From: Candidatus Synechococcus calcipolaris G9
GTDB taxonomy: Bacteria > Cyanobacteriota > Cyanobacteriia > Thermosynechococcales > Thermosynechococcaceae
Direction of reading: 5' to 3'
Assembly (NCBI RefSeq): GCF_029582805.1
Contig: NZ_JAKKUT010000002.1
Location: 582,001 to 646,000, forward strand
DNA: 64,000 nucleotides
In this document: positions 36,048-49,079 of the stretch, piece by piece
Layout of the letters: the number at the start of each line of letters is the position of its first letter
Position numbering within the stretch: the stretch's first letter is position 1
Program-made: the position numbers and the translations under genes
Notes under the pieces: model-generated
Databases searched by the model: none
What the model saw: only the letters and a program-made list of their open reading frames with translations
Told to the model about the DNA's origin: nothing

Positions 36048-36068
36048 TTGTAGCACTAGACTTTTTCA
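36048..36068 (+). repeat. 21-bp direct repeat, right copy
   Basis: TTGTAGCACTAGACTTTTTC plus A, one mismatch from the copy at 35351-35371, same orientation, 697 bases apart. It lies between the toxin gene and ndhA. Confidence 0.7.
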
Positions 36069-36206
36069 GGAAAGATAGAATCTGCTAGATAAAAAATAAA
36101 TGTTCCCATTTCTGAAAAATTACACCTCTTGGGTCTGACCAATGAAGGCAAAGACTATATACTGAGAGCGGGTCTATTCCCCCATTGCGGTGTACTCAGG
36201 TTTTCT

Positions 36207-37325
36207 ATGGAAGCTGGTATTGATTTACAAGGGCAAGTGATCTCTGCCCTAGAGTCTCTTGGTGTGGCTCCGGGGCTAGCAAAACTCATGTGGCTGCCAT
36301 TGCCGATGCTGGTGATGTTAGTGGTGGCAACCCTTGGGGTATTGATTACGGTTTGGCTAGAGCGAAAAATTTCAGCGGCGGTACAGCAACGGATTGGCCC
36401 GGAATTTATTGGTCCCTTGGGAATCCTGGCCCCCGTAGCTGATGGCTTGAAACTTCTTCTCAAGGAAGATATTATCCCCACGAATACCGATGGCCTACTC
36501 TTTACCATTGGCCCGGCCCTAGTCGTGATTCCGGTTTTTCTCTCCTACATCATTGTCCCCTTTGGCCAAAACCTGATGATCTCGAACATTGCCATGGGGG
36601 TGTTTCTCTGGATTGCCCTATCCAGTATTGCCCCCATTGGTTTGCTGATGTCGGGCTATGCCTCCAATAACAAATACTCTCTGTTGGGGGGACTGCGGGC
36701 AGCGGCTCAATCCATTAGTTACGAGCTTCCCCTGGCTTTAGCGGTATTGGCAGTGGCAATGATGTCCAATGGTTTGGGGACGGTTGAAATTGTCGAGCAG
36801 CAGTCCGGCTATGGCATTCTGGGTTGGAATGTGTGGCGGCAGCCGGTGGGTTTTATCATCTTTTGGGTAGCGGCCCTAGCGGAATGTGAGCGGCTTCCCT
36901 TTGATTTACCGGAGGCGGAAGAAGAACTGGTAGCGGGCTACCAAACCGAGTATGCGGGGATGAAATTTGCCCTCTTTTATCTAGGTTCCTACGTTAATTT
37001 AGTTCTATCGGCCCTCCTCGTGGCAGTGCTGTACTTTGGAGGCTGGGATTTTCCCATTCCCTTGGGGGCGATCGCCGGCTATTTAGGTATCCCAGAAACG
37101 AATCCATTTCTGCAAATTGCCTTTGCAATCCTTGGCATTACCATGACCCTTCTCAAGGCCTACTTCTTTATCTTCCTAGCCATTTTGATGCGCTGGTCGG
37201 TTCCACGGGTGCGGATTGATCAACTGTTGGATCTCGGCTGGAAGTTTCTTTTGCCCGTGAGCCTAGTTAATTTGCTGATCACAGCGGGTTTGAAGCTCAC
37301 CTTTCCCGTAGCCTTTGGTGGTTAG
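36207..37325 (+). CDS. ndhA: NDH-1 subunit 1 (NdhA)
   Basis: About 372 residues from the ATG at 36207 (MEAGIDLQG). NdhA is the membrane subunit at the Q-site end of photosynthetic NDH-1. It has about eight helices and conserved [21 protein letters not shown] and the E-rich loop [23 protein letters not shown]. It is first in ndhA-ndhI-ndhG-ndhE. The toxin-antitoxin module lies upstream of its promoter. Confidence 0.96.
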   Translation: MEAGIDLQGQVISALESLGVAPGLAKLMWLPLPMLVMLVVATLGVLITVWLERKISAAVQQRIGPEFIGPLGILAPVADGLKLLLKEDIIPTNTDGLLFTIGPALVVIPVFLSYIIVPFGQNLMISNIAMGVFLWIALSSIAPIGLLMSGYASNNKYSLLGGLRAAAQSISYELPLALAVLAVAMMSNGLGTVEIVEQQSGYGILGWNVWRQPVGFIIFWVAALAECERLPFDLPEAEEELVAGYQTEYAGMKFALFYLGSYVNLVLSALLVAVLYFGGWDFPIPLGAIAGYLGIPETNPFLQIAFAILGITMTLLKAYFFIFLAILMRWSVPRVRIDQLLDLGWKFLLPVSLVNLLITAGLKLTFPVAFGG

Positions 37326-37380
37326 ATCAAGCCGTAGAACCAAAGAATTGTACTGATTTGATTTCTCAGGGTGAATCATT

Positions 37381-37980
37381 ATGAGTTTTCTGAATAAAAT
37401 TGGCGATTACGCCAAGGATGCGGTTCAGTCTGCTAAATATATTGGCCAGGGTCTATCCGTTACCTTCGATCACATGCGGCGGCGGCCGATTACGGTTCAG
37501 TATCCCTACGAAAAACTAATTCCCTCGGAGCGATTCCGGGGGCGGATCCACTTTGAATTTGATAAGTGCATTGCCTGTGAAGTGTGCGTGCGGGTTTGCC
37601 CGATCAATTTGCCGGTGGTGGATTGGGAGTTTAATAAAGAGATCAAGAAAAAGGAACTCAAGCACTACAGTATTGACTTTGGCGTGTGTATTTTCTGTGC
37701 GAACTGCGTGGAATACTGCCCGACGAATTGCTTGTCTGTCACCGAAGAATATGAGTTGGCAACCTACGATCGCCACGAACTAAATTATGATAGCGTTGCC
37801 ATGGGACGCTTACCCTATAAGGTGACGGATGATCCGATGGTGACACCCATTCGGGAATTTGCCTATTTACCTGCGGGTCAGATCAGTGGCCATGATCTTG
37901 ATCCCCAGATTAAGCGGGCGGGGCAACGTCCTGAAGATATTCTAGAAACCTTGAAAAACAATACCAGTGAAAGCAACTAG
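37381..37980 (+). CDS. ndhI: NDH-1 subunit I (NdhI)
   Basis: A 199-residue peripheral-arm subunit with two [4Fe-4S] clusters: [16 protein letters not shown] and [16 protein letters not shown]. It passes electrons from ferredoxin, the donor to cyanobacterial NDH-1, toward plastoquinone. Second gene of the operon. Confidence 0.97.
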   Translation: MSFLNKIGDYAKDAVQSAKYIGQGLSVTFDHMRRRPITVQYPYEKLIPSERFRGRIHFEFDKCIACEVCVRVCPINLPVVDWEFNKEIKKKELKHYSIDFGVCIFCANCVEYCPTNCLSVTEEYELATYDRHELNYDSVAMGRLPYKVTDDPMVTPIREFAYLPAGQISGHDLDPQIKRAGQRPEDILETLKNNTSESN

Positions 37981-37992
37981 GAGCCAGCGATC

Positions 37993-38598
37993 GTGGATTT
38001 AGCCACCCTTGTTCAAACCATTACCTTTGTCGTTCTATCCTTGTTGATGATCACCGCAGCTCTAGGCGTGGTCTTACTGGATAATATTGTCTATTCTGCC
38101 TTTTTACTGGCGGGGGTTTTTCTGAGTATTTCCGGTATTTATATTCTTTTGAATGCCGACTTTGTTTCCGCCGCCCAGATTTTGATTTATGTTGGGGCAG
38201 TGAATGTCTTGATTTTATTTGCGATCATGCTCGTCAACAAGCGGGAAGACTTTGCGCCCGTCGAACGGCGATGGTTACGAAAAGTGTCAGCCGGAGGCGT
38301 GTCTCTGGGGTTATTTGCGCTTTTGAGTACGATGGTGCTACAAACTCCCTGGGCCATTCCCAGCACAACAGTTCATGAAGCCGATACGATTACAGTGATT
38401 GGGATGCATTTCTTTAGCGATTTCCTATTGCCCTTTGAGTTGGCCTCCGTCTTGCTCTTAATGGCACTCATTGGGGCGGTGGTGTTAGCCCGCCGGGATT
38501 ATGTTCTCGATCAAGAACCCTCCATTGGCGAAGAAGTAGCTCCTAATTTAGAATTGCCTGAACGTCCTCGGGAACCCATTTCTCTTGCTGGTAAATAA
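37993..38598 (+). CDS. ndhG: NDH-1 subunit 6 (NdhG)
   Basis: A 201-residue membrane subunit with five helices; GTG start at 37993, 12 bases after ndhI. The conserved [36 protein letters not shown] segment matches NuoJ/NdhG. Part of the proton-pumping arm. Confidence 0.95.
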   Translation: MDLATLVQTITFVVLSLLMITAALGVVLLDNIVYSAFLLAGVFLSISGIYILLNADFVSAAQILIYVGAVNVLILFAIMLVNKREDFAPVERRWLRKVSAGGVSLGLFALLSTMVLQTPWAIPSTTVHEADTITVIGMHFFSDFLLPFELASVLLLMALIGAVVLARRDYVLDQEPSIGEEVAPNLELPERPREPISLAGK

Positions 38599-38618
38599 TT
38601 TTTAGAGATAATCCTACT

Positions 38619-38924
38619 ATGCAGTTGACCCATATTCTTCTTTTGGCCGCGCTTCTGTTTTGTATCGGTATTTATGGCCTGATTACGAGCCGCAATGCAG
38701 TCCGTGTCCTCATGTCCATTGAGCTATTACTCAATGCGGTTAATCTAAATCTGATTGGTTTTGCGAATTATCTAGATGGTCAAGATATTAAAGGTCAGGT
38801 GTTTGCTGTGTTTGTGATTGCCATTGCAGCGGCGGAAGCGGCGGTGGGCTTGGCAATTATTCTGGCGATTTACCGAAACCGTGACACCGTTGATATGGAG
38901 CAGTTTAACCTCCTCAAGTGGTAA
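38619..38924 (+). CDS. ndhE: NDH-1 subunit 4L (NdhE)
   Basis: A 101-residue membrane subunit (NuoK homologue) with three helices and the intramembrane Glu residues in [19 protein letters not shown] and [14 protein letters not shown]. Last gene of the ndhAIGE operon. Confidence 0.96.
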   Translation: MQLTHILLLAALLFCIGIYGLITSRNAVRVLMSIELLLNAVNLNLIGFANYLDGQDIKGQVFAVFVIAIAAAEAAVGLAIILAIYRNRDTVDMEQFNLLKW

Positions 38925-39101
38925 TGGTACAAACTTGGAGTATGCTGCATTTTTATCAGTTCTATGGGTAAAGCCTTGCAGCGGTAGATCATGAATCATC
39001 ATTAACAGTGCAATATTAAGGGCACTTCGATTAATCGGTTTTTCACCGTTTAGGGTCAAAACTTGTTGAGTCTCTTTTAAACAGTCCTAGATGTAGTAAA
39101 G

Positions 39102-39446
39102 TCAAGCTCCAAGAAAAATTTCTTCTCGATGAAATCGGAGAAAGTCGGGTTCAGGTTGAAACTTTTCTGGTAGACGCAGTTGATTACCAACGTAGGCAAC
39201 AAAGTTATATTCCAACGTTTCTTCAGGCAAAAACTTTTGAAGATAGAGGCTTAGAACCAGTTTATAGTTTTCATCAAAGGTAATCAGTCCCTGATCAAAG
39301 GCAGCCTTATGAGTCCGGGCAAGACACAATCCATTTTGAGGATTGAGGCGGTGTTCTGATTGTTCGCGCCAAGGAATAATATTGCAAGTGAGTAGAGTGT
39401 TAGGACATTTTGCCTCTAAGAAGCCTGTAAACCAAGGGACTCCCAT
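39102..39446 (-). pseudogene. C-terminal fragment of an HNH restriction-type endonuclease
   Basis: Only about 110 residues survive. CNIIPWREQSEHRLNPQNGLCLARTHKAAFDQGLITF aligns with the HNH core (usually SHIIPW...NRLNPHNGLCLNALHDKAFDRGLITI) of restriction-like nucleases, but the first catalytic His is Asn (CNIIPW) and the N-terminal half is missing. Probably inactive. A short open stretch upstream (39450-39590, minus) may be older debris. Confidence 0.65.
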
Positions 39447-39589
39447 TTGGAAGTATCCTAATCACATCTTCATCTGCAATAAGTTTCCAAGAACGGGGTC
39501 GCTGGCAATCATCTGACAAGAATAAAGGGCCGACACCATTCTTGGCATCGACCCATTCATCATCTAGTTAATGTAGAATCTAGAATTCC

Positions 39590-43051
<3,462 letters not shown>

Positions 43052-43267
43052 CTAACTTAGATTAGAACGATTCGGGGATCCGGCGGCCAATTTTTAAGAA
43101 ATGTATAGACTCGTATCGGTTTGTAACTAGATATGGGGTAATTTTATTTAAGTTTTGTTTGCTATCTTGACCAATGCACCTGATTCCCCATTCCTTAGTC
43201 TGCTCTATCCATGAGTAGCCAGAGGAATGTTAGCCTGGTAGTAGCGAGAGTGGGGCAAGAAAAAGAA

Positions 43268-43549
43268 ATGGCAGCATTATTAACGGATCGCCAAATTGAA
43301 GAGCAACTACTCCAACTGCCGGGTTGGGCCCGCACCGGTAACGAGATTGAACAGGTGTTCACATTTGCGGACTTTTTGGGGGCGATCGCCTTTGTGAATC
43401 GTCTAGTGGAACCGGCGGAAACCGCTGGCCATCACCCAGATATTAGTATCTCATGGAATAAAGTAACGATTCGTCTCTCCACCCATGATGCGGGGGGATT
43501 AACGGAAAAAGATTTTTCTCTGGCTCAACAGATTACTGACCTTGCTTAA
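43268..43549 (+). CDS. phhB: Pterin-4a-carbinolamine dehydratase
   Basis: About 93 residues from the ATG at 43268 (MAALLTDRQIEEQL); an in-frame ATG at 43211 would add 19 residues that look non-conserved. The family signature TAGHHPDISISWNKVTIRLSTH, with its His-His-Pro catalytic part, is intact. The enzyme dehydrates carbinolamine pterins. In cyanobacteria a role in RuBisCO assembly (Acclimation of photosynthesis / DCoH-like) has been proposed for some homologues; not shown for this one. Confidence 0.92.
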   Translation: MAALLTDRQIEEQLLQLPGWARTGNEIEQVFTFADFLGAIAFVNRLVEPAETAGHHPDISISWNKVTIRLSTHDAGGLTEKDFSLAQQITDLA

Positions 43550-43654
43550 TATCCCTTAAATTATTGTTTAATCTCTGGGGAGACCTGTTTCTCAAGGACG
43601 GTATTCTGCCATGCGCCGCTGCATTTTTGAGTGATTTTCAGAGTCAGAAACTAG

Positions 43655-44176
43655 ATGGATCCATCCTTTGTCTTTTCCTCAACGGTCTTTTTAACCCTGC
43701 TATTGGGCATCGGTTTATTTTTCTTTGTGCGTGCCTCGACGAAGGAGCGCATTGAGGTACGACAATTTGTGATAGATGAAAAGGCTGAGGTGCTTTTACC
43801 CCGGATTCAGTCCTATTTCCGCGATCGCGCCTATCAGGTCATTTCCGTAAATCCAGACAACCAACGGGTCACCCTAGAAGGGATGGTGGCCGCCAGTCTA
43901 TTTTTAGCGGTTCTTTTAACCCTTTTGGCGATCGCTGGTTTAGCCTGTTTAGCCTTGGTGTTCGCGTTTCTTTGGCCCAATACCGGCCCATTTTGGTTTT
44001 TACTGGTGGCGATCGCCCCGGTTGCGCCTTGGTTTTATTGGCAGGGGGCCCAGCGAAAAGAGCAGGTCATTCTAGAGGTGGCGGTAGACTCCCCCAGCAA
44101 TGCCACGATCCTCAAGGTAACCGGCCATCGGGACGAACTCCTGTCCTTGGCCAAAACCTTGGAACCGGAAGGCTAA
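43655..44176 (+). CDS. CCB1-like cytochrome b6f maturation protein (DUF3529)
   Basis: A 173-residue protein with an N-terminal helix (about 6-25) and a pair of long hydrophobic segments (about 85-130). The start FFFVRASTKERIEVRQF and VNPDNQRVTLEGMVAASLFLAVLL fit PF12046, the CCB1 family, which is required in chloroplasts to attach heme c(i) to cytochrome b6. Function in cyanobacteria is inferred by family. Confidence 0.72.
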   Translation: MDPSFVFSSTVFLTLLLGIGLFFFVRASTKERIEVRQFVIDEKAEVLLPRIQSYFRDRAYQVISVNPDNQRVTLEGMVAASLFLAVLLTLLAIAGLACLALVFAFLWPNTGPFWFLLVAIAPVAPWFYWQGAQRKEQVILEVAVDSPSNATILKVTGHRDELLSLAKTLEPEG

Positions 44177-44319
44177 TACCGTAGCGGCATCTATGGAACC
44201 CGTCCGGGTAAATCGAGTGTTAGCATGACTTTATCAGATACAGATCAGATACAGTCCGCTGGCTTTAGAACGTTACTATTTGCCTCTGGTCAGCTTAATC
44301 TTTATTTCTGGAGTCTTTT

Positions 44320-45816
44320 TTGATTCAATCTCCGTCTCGACTGTGGAGCGATCGCCCTAGCTCTGCCATAGGTTTACCCGTCATTTCAGGTTGGGAAGCT
44401 GAACTCCAGGAACTTTATCGATCCACTCCACCATCATCCTTTAGCAGTGATATTAATCCGACCCATGTCACTGGGACCTTTGCCTGCGCCCTGCATATGC
44501 ATCAACCGACCATTCCGGCGGCAGAGGGCCTGATCAGTAATCTTCAGCACATGCTTAACCATCCCCAAGAGGGGGACAATCATAACGCTGAAACCTTTCT
44601 CTGGTGCTATCGCCGCATGGGAGAATGGATACCGGAATTAGTGGCCCAGGGCTGTCAACCGCGAATTATGCTGGATTACTCCGGTAATTTACTGTGGGGA
44701 CTGGAACAAATGGGGCAAACCACGGCCCTAGATGCCCTCAAGCGTCTTGCCTGCGATCGCCAGTATGCCCTCAATGTGGAATGGCTAGGGACGATGTGGA
44801 GTCATGCGGTGGTTCCCTCCACCCCCATTGCCGATATTAAGTTACAAGTCCAGGCGTGGCAGCATCAATTTGTGGCTCTTTTTGGCCCAGAAGCCTTGCA
44901 ACGGGTGAAGGGATTTTCCCTGCCGGAGATGCATTTACCCAACCACCCAGATACCCTGTACCATTTTTTAGATGTTTTACTCTCCTGTGGCTACGAGTGG
45001 TTACTCGTTCAAGAACATTCTGTAGAACGTCTGGATGGTTCCCCTCTACATCAAGCAGATAAGTACGTGCCCAATGCCCTAGTGGCCCGCAATTCCCAGG
45101 GGCAGACGTTGCAAATGCCAGTTTTGATCAAAACCCAGGGTTCGGACACCAAATTGGTGGCCCAGATGCAACCCTACCATGAAGCCCAATACCTCGGTCA
45201 ACAGCCTTGGCTGAGTGCCATCCACCCCCCCTGTGTCAGCCAGATTGCCGATGGCGAAAATGGCGGTGTCATGATGAATGAGTATGCCCGAGACTTTCAT
45301 CCGGTTTGGCATCAAATTAAGGACAATGGGCGATCGCACCCTGGGGTGGTTGGTCTCAATGGCACCGAATACCTTAACCTGATTCGTCACCAGGGCTTTA
45401 CGGTTCAGGATTTTCCCCAGTGTCAAGCCGTCCAACAGCACAAAATTTGGCAACGTGTTGACCTCGAAAAACCTAGCAGCACAGCCGTTGAAGCAGCGAT
45501 TCAGCAATTAAAGGACACCGACCCCCATTTTTCCTTGGATGGGGCATCCTGGACAAACCACTTGAGTTGGGTGCAGGGCTACGAAAATGTTTTAGGGCCC
45601 ATGGAAGACCTGAGTAAGCGATTTCACCACGTCTATGATCCCCTTGTGGCCGCTAATCCCCAGGTGACTCAGCGGAGCGATTATCAAGAAGCCTTACTCT
45701 ATACCCTACTACTGCAAACCAGTTGCTTCCGCTACTGGGGCCAGGGCACATGGACGGACTATGCCCAGCAACTTTACGATCGCGGTCTCGCGGCCTTAAA
45801 TCCTGCAGAAACCTAA
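44320..45816 (+). CDS. Glycoside hydrolase family 57 protein
   Basis: A 498-residue protein from a TTG start at 44320. The GH57 N-terminal motif appears as ALHMHQPTIP, and later segments include RIMLDYSGNLLWGLEQMG and LPEMHLPNHPDTLYHFLDVLLSCGYEWLLVQEHSVERLDG. GH57 enzymes are retaining alpha-glucan hydrolases, amylopullulanases or branching enzymes. The specific substrate is not clear. A stem-loop lies 20 bases after the stop. Confidence 0.85.
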   Translation: MIQSPSRLWSDRPSSAIGLPVISGWEAELQELYRSTPPSSFSSDINPTHVTGTFACALHMHQPTIPAAEGLISNLQHMLNHPQEGDNHNAETFLWCYRRMGEWIPELVAQGCQPRIMLDYSGNLLWGLEQMGQTTALDALKRLACDRQYALNVEWLGTMWSHAVVPSTPIADIKLQVQAWQHQFVALFGPEALQRVKGFSLPEMHLPNHPDTLYHFLDVLLSCGYEWLLVQEHSVERLDGSPLHQADKYVPNALVARNSQGQTLQMPVLIKTQGSDTKLVAQMQPYHEAQYLGQQPWLSAIHPPCVSQIADGENGGVMMNEYARDFHPVWHQIKDNGRSHPGVVGLNGTEYLNLIRHQGFTVQDFPQCQAVQQHKIWQRVDLEKPSSTAVEAAIQQLKDTDPHFSLDGASWTNHLSWVQGYENVLGPMEDLSKRFHHVYDPLVAANPQVTQRSDYQEALLYTLLLQTSCFRYWGQGTWTDYAQQLYDRGLAALNPAET

Positions 45817-45836
45817 TCCATACCTAAATCCATAAC

Positions 45837-45862
45837 GGGCCTTAGTCTTCAATCCAAGGCCC
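45837..45862 (+). terminator. Stem-loop after GH57 gene, possible terminator
   Basis: GGGCCTT and AAGGCCC form a perfect 7-bp stem with a 12-base loop, about 20 bases past the stop codon. No T run follows, so termination is only likely, not certain. Confidence 0.45.
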
Positions 45863-45997
45863 TTGGGGATAATGTAGAACTCTTGTCCCAGAGAATTTGC
45901 TGAAAAATCAAATCCCGATAAAAATAGTCGGGTATGTTTGACAAGTCTTTTTTGGGGGTGTTAGCATCAGTTCAATTCCACTGGATGGTATGACTCC

Positions 45998-47296
45998 ATG
46001 ACCGCAACTGCTACCGCTGCTACGACTTCTGCCCATTTCACCCACCTCAAGTGCAAGGAATGCGGGGCCGAATACGAACCCCAAGCGATTCATGTGTGTG
46101 AATATTGCTTTGGTCCCCTAGAAGTGCGCTACGACATTAGCCAGTTAGCCAATACGGTGACGCGCCAGACCATTGAAGCGGGGCCCCATTCCATTTGGCG
46201 GTATCGTCCCTTTTTGCCGGTCACCTCGGACAATCCCATTGACGTGGGTACGGGCATGACTCCCCTGGTGAAGGCGAATCGGTTGGCACGGCGGTTAGGC
46301 CTAAAAAATCTCTACATTAAAAATGATGCGGTGAATATGCCCACCCTCAGTTTTAAGGATCGGGTGGTCTCCGTTGCCCTGACCCGGGCCCGGGAATTGG
46401 GCTTTACGACGGTGTCCTGTGCCAGTACCGGAAATTTGGCGAACTCTACAGCCGCGATCGCTGCCCATGCCGGCCTCGATTGTTGTGTATTTATTCCCGC
46501 CGACTTAGAAGCAGGCAAGGTGCTAGGAACCTTAATTTACGCCCCCACAGTGATGGCGGTACAGGGCAACTATGATCAAGTGAATCGCCTCTGCTCAGAA
46601 GTGGCCAATACTCATGGCTGGGGCTTTGTAAATATTAATTTGCGTCCCTACTACTCCGAAGGTTCCAAGACCCTGGGCTATGAAGTGATTGAACAGTTGG
46701 GGTGGGAACTGCCGGATCATGTGGTGGCTCCCCTGGCCTCCGGTTCCCTCTATACCAAAATCTATAAGGGCTTCCGGGAATTTGTGGAAGTGGGTCTAGT
46801 GGAGGATAAGGCAGTTCGCTTCAGTGGGGCCCAAGCCGAGGGATGCTCCCCCATTGCCCAAGCCTTTCGGGAAAACCGGGATTTTGTCACCCCAGTGAAA
46901 CCCAATACCATTGCTAAGTCCATTGCGATCGGGAATCCTGCCGATGGTGTCTATGCCCTAGATATTGCCCGGAAAACCCAGGGGCAAATTGAGTCAGTCA
47001 CCGATGCCGAAATCGTGGCGGGTATTAAACTGCTGGCAGAGACCGAGGGCATCTTTACGGAAACCGCCGGGGGCACGACCATTGCCGTTCTTGAAAAACT
47101 GGTGGCTGCTGGAAAAATCGACCCGGAGGAAAAAACCGTGGTCTACATTACCGGCAATGGCTTGAAAACCCAGGAAGCGATCCAGGGCTGTATTGGTGAA
47201 CCCCTCACCATTGAACCCAAATTGGCCAGTTTTGAGCGGGCCCTGGAGCGGTCGCGTACCCTAGAACGGTTGGAATGGGAGCCAGTGCTAGTGTAA
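45998..47296 (+). CDS. thrC: Threonine synthase
   Basis: A 432-residue PLP enzyme that turns O-phosphohomoserine into threonine. An N-terminal zinc-ribbon-like part (CKECGAEY and CEYCFGP) is found in this form. The PLP lysine is in [12 protein letters not shown], and the phosphate loop is [14 protein letters not shown]. The start ATG at 45998 gives an extra 15-residue leader of Thr/Ala. A MoaD/ThiS-like gene follows 55 bases later. Confidence 0.95.
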   Translation: MTATATAATTSAHFTHLKCKECGAEYEPQAIHVCEYCFGPLEVRYDISQLANTVTRQTIEAGPHSIWRYRPFLPVTSDNPIDVGTGMTPLVKANRLARRLGLKNLYIKNDAVNMPTLSFKDRVVSVALTRARELGFTTVSCASTGNLANSTAAIAAHAGLDCCVFIPADLEAGKVLGTLIYAPTVMAVQGNYDQVNRLCSEVANTHGWGFVNINLRPYYSEGSKTLGYEVIEQLGWELPDHVVAPLASGSLYTKIYKGFREFVEVGLVEDKAVRFSGAQAEGCSPIAQAFRENRDFVTPVKPNTIAKSIAIGNPADGVYALDIARKTQGQIESVTDAEIVAGIKLLAETEGIFTETAGGTTIAVLEKLVAAGKIDPEEKTVVYITGNGLKTQEAIQGCIGEPLTIEPKLASFERALERSRTLERLEWEPVLV

Positions 47297-47351
47297 TTGT
47301 GGTTTATTTTGGGCAGTTGTTGTATTCTTGGAGAGATCAAAAGGCAAATTT

Positions 47352-47627
47352 ATGGCTGTTAAAGTTTTAATTCCTACCCCGCTACAAAAACTCACCCGCG
47401 ATCAGGCGACCTTGGAATGCCAAGCGGGTTCAATTACGGAGCTACTGGATAGTCTGGAACAGGATTGTCCCGGCATTAAGGGACGACTCTGTGATGAATC
47501 GGGTCAATTACGGCGATTTGTGAATTTCTACGTCAATAACGAAGACATTCGCTTTTTAGATGGCCCGGAAACGCCCTTGAGCGATGGTGATGAGGTGAGT
47601 ATTATTCCCGCGATCGCCGGGGGTTAA
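47352..47627 (+). CDS. MoaD/ThiS-family ubiquitin-like sulfur carrier
   Basis: A 91-residue protein from the ATG at 47352 ([12 protein letters not shown]). It has the beta-grasp pattern and ends in Gly-Gly (IIPAIAGG), the residue pair that is activated by adenylation and carries sulfur as thiocarboxylate. It is longer than MoaD and has the inserted [23 protein letters not shown] of CysO/MoaD-like carriers. Next to thrC it could serve sulfur-amino-acid synthesis rather than molybdopterin; that is inference. Confidence 0.82.
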   Translation: MAVKVLIPTPLQKLTRDQATLECQAGSITELLDSLEQDCPGIKGRLCDESGQLRRFVNFYVNNEDIRFLDGPETPLSDGDEVSIIPAIAGG

Positions 47628-47638
47628 ATTTTTTCCTA

Positions 47639-48892
47639 ATGGAACGACTCATTTCCTTGTTGGGGTTGTTCGTCTTTATTGGGATTGCCTATGCGCTCTC
47701 GGTGAAACGGGCGGCAATTAATTGGCGAACTCTCCTGTGGGGGGTTGCTCTGCAAATTTCCATCGGCGTTATTATTCTCCGCTTGCCCATTGGCTATCAA
47801 TTTTTCCAGGCCTTGGGGAATGGCATCGGTTACTTTCTTAATTTTTCCGATGTCGGAGCCGAATTTGTGTTTGGCCCGGATTTTGCCGATCACTTCATTG
47901 CCTTTAAGGTGATGCCGACGATTATATTTTTCTCGTCATTTATTACCATCCTTTACCATTACGGTATTTTGCAGCGGGTGGTGCAGTGGCTATCCGTCGC
48001 GATGGTCAAAACCATGAAAACCTCCGGCAGTGAGTCCCTAGTCTGTGCGGCGAATGTCTTTGTCGGCCCGGCGGAAGCACCGCTGCTTGTCAAACCCTAC
48101 GTCAAGGATATGACCCTTTCGGAACTGCACGCGATTATGACCTGTGGATTTGCGACGATCGCCGGCGGAGTCATGGCTGCCTATATTTCCCTGGGCATTC
48201 CCGCCGAGCATTTAATTGCTGCCTCCGTCATGTCGGCTCCGGCGGCCCTGGGGATTTCTAAGGTGATGTATCCAGAAACCGATACGCCGCTTACCCTGGG
48301 GGATCATGGGGATACCCAGGTTCAGCGCACCAGTATTAATGTAATTGATGCGGCCACCATCGGGGCCCTCGATGGCATGAAATTGGCCTTGAACATTGTT
48401 GCCTTACTGATTGCCTTTACGGCCCTGGTTGCCGCCATCAACGGGTTATTGCAAGTGTTGGGGGGCTGGATAAATTTTCCCCAGTTATCCTTGGAGTGGA
48501 TTTTTTCCTTTGTATTTGCGCCCATTGCCTGGTTAATGGGGGTGCCCTGGCAGGATGTGGGCCAGGTAGGAATTTTACTGGGTAAGAAAACGGTTTTGAA
48601 TGAATTCTTTGCCTACCTCGATCTCAGTGCGCTGATGAATAATGCTGCTGAGATTGCCGCTGGAGAGGTTGAAGCGGGGACAGTTCCGGTGATTTCCCAG
48701 CGATCGCAAATTTTAGCCACCTACGCCCTGTGTGGATTTTCTAGCTTGACGGCCATTGGCATTCAAATTGGCGGCATTGGCGCGATCGCCCCCTCACGGC
48801 AACACGATCTGGCCCGTTTAGGCCTCCGAGCCATGATTGGTGGCTCCCTCGCCTGTTTTATGACCGCCTCTATCGCCGGAGTATTACTCTAA
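47639..48892 (+). CDS. nupC: Concentrative nucleoside transporter (NupC/CNT)
   Basis: A 417-residue membrane protein of the CNT family: about ten helices, with SESLVCAANVFVGPAEAPLLVKPY, TCGFATIAGGVMAAYISLGI and SVMSAPAALGISKVMYPET as typical parts, plus the C-terminal KTVLNEFFAYLDLS and CGFSSLTAIGIQIGGIG. It imports nucleosides with Na+ or H+. The last bases of its TAA stop lie inside the terminal repeat of an IS982-like remnant. Confidence 0.93.
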   Translation: MERLISLLGLFVFIGIAYALSVKRAAINWRTLLWGVALQISIGVIILRLPIGYQFFQALGNGIGYFLNFSDVGAEFVFGPDFADHFIAFKVMPTIIFFSSFITILYHYGILQRVVQWLSVAMVKTMKTSGSESLVCAANVFVGPAEAPLLVKPYVKDMTLSELHAIMTCGFATIAGGVMAAYISLGIPAEHLIAASVMSAPAALGISKVMYPETDTPLTLGDHGDTQVQRTSINVIDAATIGALDGMKLALNIVALLIAFTALVAAINGLLQVLGGWINFPQLSLEWIFSFVFAPIAWLMGVPWQDVGQVGILLGKKTVLNEFFAYLDLSALMNNAAEIAAGEVEAGTVPVISQRSQILATYALCGFSSLTAIGIQIGGIGAIAPSRQHDLARLGLRAMIGGSLACFMTASIAGVLL

Positions 48893-49033
48893 CGTGAGTT
48901 CGGTTGATCAATCACCGTCTCAATAATGGCCCGTTTTCTGAGCATCAAGCGATCACTCAATCCCAACAAACGATTCTTCATGTTGCCTCGTAGCTTCGTG
49001 ATCATTTGTATGACCTTATCCCGAACTCACGTT
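48891..49033 (-). mobile_element. Internally deleted IS982-family remnant (MITE-like)
   Basis: Only 143 bases, bounded by perfect 13-bp inverted repeats AACGTGAGTTCGG and CCGAACTCACGTT. Between them, on the minus strand, one frame encodes MITKLRGNMKNRLLGLSDRL and LRKRAIIETV, matching the C-terminal end of IS982-family transposases. Nearly all of the transposase is missing, so the element could move only with help. It abuts the nupC stop codon and lies between nupC and dapL. Confidence 0.75.
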
Positions 49034-49079
49034 GCGATAGCTGTCGCCTGTTTCCTTAGAACATTGCAATAGGAAGCGA

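Noticed and set aside
35978-36052. Short open frame after the toxin gene (MASPTDPLHLF...)
   Set aside because: About 24 codons, no recognisable family; probably chance or debris.
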